Assembly: GCA_016256075.1 (NCBI GenBank)
Contig: SDVU01000397.1
Span: forward strand, 1 to 13,907
Reading direction: 5' to 3'
DNA from: Dictyocoela muelleri
Lineage: Eukaryota; Microsporidia
DNA length: 13,907 nucleotides
Below, piece by piece: positions 8,010 to 13,907 of the stretch. Below the pieces are notes generated by a model. The model was not told the DNA's origin, made no database searches, and was given only the letters and a program-made list of their open reading frames with translations. Position 1 is the first letter of the stretch. Each line of letters opens with the position of its first letter. The translations under genes were made by a program, and so were the position numbers.

Positions 8010-8849
8010 GGCGCCTATTTCTAGTTGCTCGAATCATAACCGTAAAATTTTTTTCACTATTTCTAATAATTTATTATCATGATCAAAATTATCATAAATG
8101 GGGAAAAAATATAAAAAAAGGTGGTTCCTAGATATTTCGCCCCAACAAAAAAAATAAAAATAACCCTTATGGTCGTGACAAAAAAATAAAATCATAAATT
8201 TTAAATTTTTTTTAATTTTTAATTAACTAATTATCAATTTTATTTAAAATTAATTCATTATTAATTTTATAAAAAATTAATTTTTTCATATTAAATTGTA
8301 TAAAATCAATCAATCAAATAATAATCAAAGAAACTCCTTTAATCATATACATTATTAAATATTTCTTTATGAACAATCTTAAAACTGCTATACACACCAA
8401 CATAATACGAACAAATTGGTCTGTTTTAAAAAGAGGAGTGTATAAACCACAATATAAGAAAATATTAAAAAACCTTTTTTAAGTTTTTGATCAAAAGAGT
8501 CTCTCTCAAGATAATAATTTTGATTTTATACAATTTAATATGAAAAAAATAATATTTTATAAAATTGATAATGAATTAATTTCAAATAAAATTGAAAATT
8601 AATTTATTTTAAATCAAAAAATTTTTAAAATTAATGATTTTATTTTTTTGTCACGACCATAAGGGTTGTTTTTATTTTTTTTGTTGGGAGGGGAGGCGAA
8701 GTATCCGTGAACCAAGAAAATGTTATGATTTTTTGAAGTTAATTGCACCGAGTTAAAGCTAAAAGTACAATGATTAAATAAATTCAATTTAATTATATGT
8801 TTGAAAACTGGAATATTAAACGCAATTTTTAAGATTCGAGAAGGGCGCC
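8010..8849. mobile_element. Large fold-back element (core 8123-8713)
   Basis: The core arms at about 8123-8320 and 8515-8713 are inverted copies with high similarity. They contain ACCCTTATGGTCGTGACAAA (left 8164-8183), its inverse at 8649-8668, and CATATTAAATTGTATAAAAT (8289-8308 and inverse). The core ends read GGTTCCTAGATATTTCGCC and GGTTCACGGATACTTCGCC. Weaker inverted similarity continues outward to GGCGCC (8010-8015 and 8844-8849) with CTCGAATC nearby on both sides, so the element may be longer than the core. The unique middle (about 8320-8510) has no convincing gene. No target duplication was recognised. Confidence 0.7.
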
Positions 8850-8934
8850 ATTTCGCACCCAGGTAGTGAAATAACACCTAGCCCGATTTTCTAAAAAAAT
8901 AATAATAAAACACCAAAATTTTACCACGATAGAC

Positions 8935-10311
8935 GATCTTGGACCCGCGAGTTGTCACCAATTTTGGTCTAAGACCTTTGGTTCTTGAAAGTCTCCATTT
9001 TAAGACAAAATCACTTTATACGAGATTCTTCTAATTAAAAAGACTATAGTTATTATGAGGCTGGACAATCATAAACCTAACTTTACCGAACTGGTACATC
9101 CATCCCCATTTCTAAGAGTACACGATTTGTGTCGCATCGTCACGTGAGTTTGTAGGGTATGCTGACCTCATAATGCAGATGTGAGGGCCTTCAGTCATGA
9201 TTGAGCGCTAAGACAAGCCTCTAGTTGAATCAAACCGTCTACAAAACCATCAGAAATGTAGAACGGTCTCTTTGATGTTATCCCCAGAAACAAACAGTTT
9301 TTTTAAAGACCTCGGTAATACGACCGTAACACGATTGTTAATAAGTCATCTAAAACCACCGACTCTGAATTTCTCCAGGGCGTCCAGCCTCGCCTTAAAC
9401 TATTGTACCTACTCTCATACTTGGAAATTCAGGCATTTCGGAATAGTCCATGTTCAAACTCGCCAGCTTTTTGTTTGTTTGAATTTTACTTCGAATGGGG
9501 TTTGAACGGAGTAGATATATTCGAACACGTGCTTCCCTATACTAATTCAACCTCTGATCTCACTGATATGTTTGTAAGATACCGTGGCTATCTTTCTGTC
9601 CCAGCAGTCCAAGTCTTTTTTTGGTCTTGAACTCTGGTGACAATAAAGCTGCCATGTAACTTTTAGACTGAGTTCGCTTTCTTAGGCTGTGATTCTTGAC
9701 ACTGCTGCTTGAATAGACGCTGCTTCACGATTCAATTATTCGTATGCTACGGATCTACATAAATTGAATGGTCTCGATATTATTTTTAACAGTATTATCG
9801 ACAACTTTTTTTAGAATCAGAACTCGGAAGTCAGACATTCCTAGAGCTCACACTTGTATGTTTGCTTTAGGCAAAAGAACATCCTTGATCAATAGTGACT
9901 TCACTGGCCGTGGAACATATTTTTTCCGTAGGAATGGCTGCATTGAGAAATAAGCCTTGGTGATTATCTTTTCTATCTGGCATGATAGTCGAGATGTTTA
10001 ATTTTTTATCGATCGGCTACCTAGATAAGTATACACATCACATCTCGGTATCACGGGCTTACCTATGTTGAAGGCATATTCTATGTCATCGTTTACGATA
10101 ATATTTAACACATCTCAATGTTTATAGCCATATCCAAGCGGAAAGAACAGACATACACTCTAGCCAGTTTTTTTATATTTTATCTGCCGAATCTGCATGT
10201 AGAACTACGTCATCAGCAAATAAAAGCCCTATAATACTTTCATCTCCAATATAAATACCATTTATCTCATTAAATATGTCATTAATATACAGGTAGAAAG
10301 TTGAAAATTTT
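8935..10311 (-). mobile_element. Non-LTR retrotransposon (LINE), 5'-truncated and decayed
   Basis: On the minus strand this encodes pieces of a reverse transcriptase. First comes YLYINDIFNEINGIYIGDESIIGLLFADDVVLHADS, with the catalytic FADD box at about 10205-10220. A TYLG-like segment follows, then KAYFSMQPFLRKKYVPRPVKSLLIKDVLLPKA (about 9850-9950), typical of the thumb region after the polymerase core of LINEs. Many stops and frame changes interrupt it. The upstream palm motifs are absent because the copy starts near 10311, as expected for 5' truncation during target-primed insertion. The 3' end (about 9120-8935) carries CTCTTAGAAATGGGGATG and AAGAACCAAAGGTC, shared with the SINE-like repeats in the window. 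Base composition is visibly less AT-rich than the surroundings. The clade is not determined; a Dong/R4-like or Jockey-like origin cannot be told apart from this fragment. Confidence 0.75.
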
Positions 10312-10380
10312 GTTTTCTAGTTATAAGATCTGTAGATCTTAAATTTATTTTATTAAAAATATGTATTATAAATAATTTTT

Positions 10381-10470
10381 ATTGTTAAAACCTTTATTAT
10401 TAAACTCTTTATTATTAAACTCTTAAATATTAAACTCGTTATTATTAAAATCGTTATTATTAAAATCTTA
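10381..10470. repeat. Minisatellite, six 15-bp units
   Basis: Six consecutive units close to ATTATTAAACTCTTT, each exactly 15 bp, with a few substitutions between units. It lies about 270 bp beyond the HSP70 stop codon. The remaining AT-rich sequence from 10312 to 10743 shows no gene. Confidence 0.85.
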
Positions 10471-10743
10471 TTATAAAAAATATCTCTCTGAAAATAAATG
10501 ATTAAACTTTTTTATATTATGTCGACTTTTTTATATTTAAAAGATAATTCCAATTAAATGATATTTATAATTATGATTTTTTATGATTTATGATTTTAAG
10601 TTTGATTAATTGAAAATGAGAACCTTTACGGATTATTTTTTTTATAATTAAGTTTATAAAATTTTTAAACTATAAATTAATTACGTATTAAAAAATTTAA
10701 ATCATATAAATTTTTTAAATTCGATTTTAATAATCCTTTAAAT

Positions 10744-12822
10744 TTAATCCACTTCTTCAACAGTAACGCCACTTGATCCTCCATCAGGTTTTGAATTATT
10801 TGGTGCTCCACCCATTCCTGCACCACCTTGTTGCATTGAACTTGTGATTAAATCTTGAATTTCTTTACTACGCCTTTCATATTCAGACTTGTCAGCTTCG
10901 GGATTTGCATTTAACCAATCTTCGTGTGCTTTAATGCTGTTTAAAATATTATCCTTGACTCCCTGAGGTACTTGAGATTTTTCAATAATACTTTTGGCAC
11001 TGTAAAGTTGACTTTCAAAAGAATTTTTGGCGGTAATTCTTTCGTTAAAAATTCGATCAGCTTCTTTATATTTTTCTTCTTCTTCAATCATTTTGTTAAT
11101 TTCATCTTGACTAAGTCGTCCTTTAACGTTACTGACGGTCAATTCTTTTTGATTATTCGTTCCTTTGTCGACTGCCCGAACAACTAAAATACCATCATGA
11201 TTAATTTCACAAGTAACTTCAATTTGAGGGACACCTCTAGGTGCAGGTTGAATTCCATCAAGCATGAATGATCCAATAAGATGGTTATCAGCTACCTTTG
11301 GTCTTGTTCCTTCATAAATATTAATTGTAACTGCTGGTTGATTGTCAGAGTATGTGGTGAATGTTTCAGATTTATTGATTGGAATTGTCGTATTCTTCGG
11401 GATCATCGTATGTGCTACACCACCAGCTGTTTCAATTGAAATATTTAAAGGAATTGCATCGAGGAGTAAAAGTGATTCACTTGGTTTTAAATCTGCGTCA
11501 TCAGCGAGAAGTGCGGCTTGAAAAGCTGCACCAAGGGCAACTGCTTCATCAGGATTGACTGAATCATCAATTTTATGTGCACCAAAGAAATCTGAGAGCA
11601 TTTCTCTGATCTTTGGAATTCTTGATGAACCTCCGATCATCAAAACACGATCAATTTGATTTTTCATTTGATTGACCACGCTCATGTCACAATTTCTGAG
11701 GAAACCATCGGGGTTGTAATCAGCATTTGATTTTCCGTATTCAAGAAGACAGCCTTTGACCTTTTCCATGCATTTGTCAAAAAGTTTTTTGCAAAGATCG
11801 TTGAATTTAACTCGACTGATTACGACGTCTAACGAATCTTCGCCATAAAAACAATCAACACTCACGGTAGTTTCATTTGAGGAGCTTAAGAGTCTCTTCG
11901 CTTTTTCACAAGCTGTTCTCAATCGTCTCATCGCCTTCGGTTTGATATCATCTTTTTTAATTGACGGGTTTTGTTTCAAAAACATGTTCAAGCAATAGTC
12001 GTAAATCAGGTTGTCGAAATCCATACCTCCGAGGAACGTGTCACCATCAGTAGCAAGAACTTCGGCAACTGATCCTTCTTCAGTTGGTTTTTCGAATTTC
12101 ATAATTGTTACATCAAATGTACCACCACCAAGATCAAAAACCATGACTGTTTGCGCTCTTTGTCTTGATGGATCACTCGTACAAATACCATGTCCATAGG
12201 CCATTGCAGCTGCCTTTGGCTCGTTAACAAGTCTAACGTCTTTGAAACCGGCAATGAGCGCAGCTACTTTAGTTTTTTCTCGTTGGTTATCGTTGAAATA
12301 TGCTGGAACTGTAATGACACCTTTTTCAATTTTATGACCGAGAACTGATTCAGCGCATCCTTTCAAATGTGAAAGTATGTGGCCACTAATTTCTGCTGGT
12401 TCGTAGTATTTGACCTCATCGTTAAATTTTACTTTGATCCTAACATTATCAACTTCATTTGAATCAGCAACTGCTGTTGATGTCTCACAATTTCTGTCAC
12501 GGTCCCATCTAACCATTTCGAAAGGAAAATTTTTTATTGCATGTTGAAGTTCCTTGTCATCAAATCCACGACCAATTGCTCTCTTACTTCCAAAAATACC
12601 TTTCTTTGGGTCTTTACCAGCCATGTACTCGGCGACATTCCCTACATATCTTCTTTTATCATCACCAAAAGCTACAACACTAGGAGTTGTTCTTTGTCCA
12701 TCAGTATTCACTATAACTTCAGGTTGACCATTCTTGTAAACTGCCACACATGAGTAGGTTGTTCCTAAATCAATACCTATAGCTTTGGATGTTTTATCTC
12801 GATTTTCTGTTGCCATGGTCAT
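10744..12822 (-). CDS. HSP70: Cytosolic heat-shock protein 70 chaperone
   Basis: This is an ATP-driven chaperone that binds exposed hydrophobic peptides with J-proteins and nucleotide-exchange factors. The 692-residue frame is intact and has no intron. The nucleotide-binding domain (about 13-445) carries the three family signatures: IGIDLGTTYS (15-24), VFDLGGGTFDVTI (228-240) and VLMIGGSSRIPKI (393-405). K80 is at the catalytic lysine position. The substrate-binding domain follows (about 455-565, with SIETAGGV and TFTTYSDNQPAV), then a helical lid, a Gly-rich tail and the terminal EEVD that recruits TPR co-chaperones, marking it as cytosolic. It is longer than typical members (about 640-650 residues), with roughly 17 extra residues after FPF (about 102-131) and 20 extra before VLMIGG (about 361-390). 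NEPKAAAMAYG (200-210) replaces the usual NEPTAAAIAYG. Met3 (12816) lies in ACCATGG and could be the start instead of Met1. Tandem heat-shock elements lie just upstream. Confidence 0.97.
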   Translation of the reverse strand: MTMATENRDKTSKAIGIDLGTTYSCVAVYKNGQPEVIVNTDGQRTTPSVVAFGDDKRRYVGNVAEYMAGKDPKKGIFGSKRAIGRGFDDKELQHAIKNFPFEMVRWDRDRNCETSTAVADSNEVDNVRIKVKFNDEVKYYEPAEISGHILSHLKGCAESVLGHKIEKGVITVPAYFNDNQREKTKVAALIAGFKDVRLVNEPKAAAMAYGHGICTSDPSRQRAQTVMVFDLGGGTFDVTIMKFEKPTEEGSVAEVLATDGDTFLGGMDFDNLIYDYCLNMFLKQNPSIKKDDIKPKAMRRLRTACEKAKRLLSSSNETTVSVDCFYGEDSLDVVISRVKFNDLCKKLFDKCMEKVKGCLLEYGKSNADYNPDGFLRNCDMSVVNQMKNQIDRVLMIGGSSRIPKIREMLSDFFGAHKIDDSVNPDEAVALGAAFQAALLADDADLKPSESLLLLDAIPLNISIETAGGVAHTMIPKNTTIPINKSETFTTYSDNQPAVTINIYEGTRPKVADNHLIGSFMLDGIQPAPRGVPQIEVTCEINHDGILVVRAVDKGTNNQKELTVSNVKGRLSQDEINKMIEEEEKYKEADRIFNERITAKNSFESQLYSAKSIIEKSQVPQGVKDNILNSIKAHEDWLNANPEADKSEYERRSKEIQDLITSSMQQGGAGMGGAPNNSKPDGGSSGVTVEEVD

Positions 12823-12835
12823 GCGAAAATTATTT

Positions 12836-12843
12836 CTTTTATA
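12836..12843 (-). promoter_or_regulatory. TATA box of HSP70
   Basis: TATAAAAG on the minus strand ends only about 14 bp before the first ATG. It lies between the heat-shock elements and the gene, which is the usual order. The spacing implies an extremely short leader, or use of a start site closer than the usual 25-30 bp. Confidence 0.6.
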
Positions 12844-12851
12844 TTTTTAAA

Positions 12852-12866
12852 TTTCTAGAAATTTCC
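12852..12866 (-). promoter_or_regulatory. Heat-shock element 1 (proximal)
   Basis: TTTCTAGAAATTTCC contains three perfect alternating units (TTC-nn-GAA-nn-TTC), the binding site of a heat-shock factor trimer. It starts 30 bp upstream of the HSP70 ATG. Confidence 0.85.
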
Positions 12867-12881
12867 AAACTCGTTTTTTTA

Positions 12882-12896
12882 TTTCTAGAAATTTCT
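12882..12896 (-). promoter_or_regulatory. Heat-shock element 2 (distal)
   Basis: TTTCTAGAAATTTCT is the same three-unit site repeated exactly 30 bp from the first, roughly three turns of the helix, so two factor trimers could sit on the same face. Confidence 0.85.
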
Positions 12897-12958
12897 CAGT
12901 CAATGACGATTGCTGTTTTAAAATTCTTTTTTTTGATTTTTATTTATGTCAAAAGACG

Positions 12959-13133
12959 AATATTGATATTTTAAAAGTATTATTAATCTTATTAAATAAT
13001 CATTAATCTTATTGAAGGATTATTGATATTTTTTAAGGATTATTGATATTTAAAAAGTATTATTAATCTTATTAATAGATTTTAATTCATATTAAAGGAT
13101 TATTGATATTTAAAAGGATTATTAATCTTTTTA
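12959..13133. repeat. Degenerate tandem repeat, about 20-bp units
   Basis: Eight or nine irregular units alternate between GGATTATTGATATTTAAA and GTATTATTAATCTTATTA. It lies just upstream of the HSP70 promoter. Its ATTATTAA core is also present in the unrelated-length minisatellite at 10381-10470 on the other side of the gene, though such AT-rich words are common here. Confidence 0.7.
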
Positions 13134-13397
13134 AAGAATTTATATTTTCGAAAAAAAGTCAGAAAAATAGTTAGTATAATCGATTGAATTTAGAATAATA
13201 AATTCTTATAATCTTAAAATTTAATTTGTAAAATTAACCATAATTTTTTATTTACCATAATTTGATGTGAATTTATAAAGGTGTAAAATTTAAATTGTCA
13301 TGTTTTTGCATTTAACCTTGGAATAAAAGACGCATAGCAATAAATGTACAGGTTTGAGGACATCAAAGGTATGAATTGCATTTATGATTATGTGTTG

Positions 13398-13692
13398 GGG
13401 CCAGATAGCACACTTGTTAACACTCTTGAATGAAAATTTAAGATCGAGATTCTAATTCCGCTGGGGTCACTCTAATAAATAATTGGATCTGAGATTAAGC
13501 GGACAATAACATAGAAATACAGTTGTCCAATGTGGTATAGCTGATTAAGATCTGGTCTAATTTGAAAATGAAGCAGAATGGACTCTCCTAAGTGTGGGGA
13601 TGAGTGCGGCGACGCATCTAGGCAAAAAGTAGTGAAAAATAAAAATTTACAAAAAGCCCTAATTACATTTATCCTACTGGAAATTGATAAAT
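13398..13692 (+). mobile_element. tRNA-headed SINE-like element, 3'-truncated (copy B)
   Basis: The head at about 13399-13470 aligns with that of copy A. TAGCACACTTG (13406-13416) still fits the A-box pattern, while the B box is eroded (ATTCTAATT). The body follows with AATAAATAATT, GATTAAGCGG, GGTATAGCTGATTAAGA and CTCCTAAGTGTGGGGATG (13585-13602), all in the same order as in copy A. Similarity stops near ATTGATAAA at about 13690, before the conserved tail. An open frame on the opposite strand (13472-13714) is incidental. Confidence 0.65.
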
Positions 13693-13834
13693 CACTTTTA
13701 TCCTTTTTAATCATTTTAAAAGAAAACTGTAATAAATAATTTTGGGTATATAAAAGTCGGGTTTCTTTTGATAAGAAGAGATAAAAGTCTAAATATTTGA
13801 GTAAAGATCTTCACTTTATAAATCATATTTTATT

Positions 13835-13907
13835 ATATATATTACATGCTGACAACATCCATAGCTGCCAACCCGGAGAGTTGTCTCCAACCATAGTCTT
13901 ATGACCT
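13835..13907 (-). mobile_element. SINE-like repeat, 3' tail (copy D), cut by window edge
   Basis: The plus strand reads TTACATGCTGACAACATCC and onward to TATGACCT at the window end, matching 4985-5050 and the inverse of 110-180. Only the tail and part of the body are inside the window. It faces copy B head-on, with about 140 bp between them. Confidence 0.6.

Noticed and set aside
7946-8131. 61-codon frame starting MPIKYLLKVYFIILFALFAYHRR, with a membrane-like start
   Set aside because: The hydrophobic stretch is what AT-rich sequence gives by chance. It overlaps the outer arm of a fold-back element and has no conserved partner.
8614-8877. 87-codon minus-strand frame
   Set aside because: It runs through the right arm of the large fold-back element. 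The inverted arm does not keep the frame, so coding is unlikely.
9272-9630. Two overlapping plus-strand open frames of about 75 codons
   Set aside because: They lie antisense to the LINE remnant, show no family features, and are explained by its higher GC content.
10972-12974. Several plus-strand open frames across HSP70
   Set aside because: They are antisense shadows of the intact HSP70 coding region.
1-13907. CRISPR array, rRNA gene or prokaryotic operon
   Set aside because: No regularly spaced repeat-spacer pattern, no rRNA motifs and no ribosome-binding-site-led gene clusters are visible. The content is eukaryotic.

Overview
The window is a very AT-rich stretch of a eukaryotic nuclear genome. 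It holds one intact protein gene, a cytosolic-type HSP70 on the minus strand at 10744-12822. The rest is packed with old transposable elements and fold-back repeats. The HSP70 has no introns, is divergent, and has heat-shock elements and a TATA box pressed almost against its start codon. Together with several IS1595/Merlin-type transposases, this suggests a fast-evolving unicellular parasite, and a microsporidian is my best guess. That assignment is an inference and is not proven by the sequence.

Left part (1-5440): a partial copy of a tRNA-headed repeat (SINE-like) at 1-190. A Merlin-related inverted-repeat element follows at about 715-1280. Next comes a nest of two DNA transposons: a degenerate Merlin (plus strand, up to 3347) is split by a second IS1595-type element on the minus strand (1438-2509). 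There is a fold-back element at 3719-4091, a weaker one near 4787-4936, and a nearly full SINE copy at 4975-5440 (minus).

Middle part (5441-8930): a nearly whole Merlin transposon at 5768-6904, with terminal inverted repeats, an 8-bp near-perfect target duplication and a transposase frame interrupted by one stop. Only about 40 bp further on lies a MITE with inverted arms of about 125 bp (6946-7284). After it come a fold-back element carrying a long hexanucleotide microsatellite (7592-7866) and a large fold-back element (core 8123-8713, possibly 8010-8849).

Right part (8935-13907): the 3' end of a decayed non-LTR retrotransposon (LINE), minus strand, with an FADD reverse-transcriptase motif. 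Its 3' untranslated end matches the body and tail of the tRNA-headed SINE, the classic sign of a SINE borrowing a LINE's 3' end. HSP70 follows, bracketed by two different minisatellites, and then two more SINE fragments in opposite orientations.

The working parts fit together as follows. HSP70 is the only host gene visible. The autonomous elements (LINE, Merlin, IS1595-type) each have plausible non-autonomous partners in the same window (the SINE and a Merlin-like MITE). Relationships were found by reading and aligning by eye, so identity levels are approximate.
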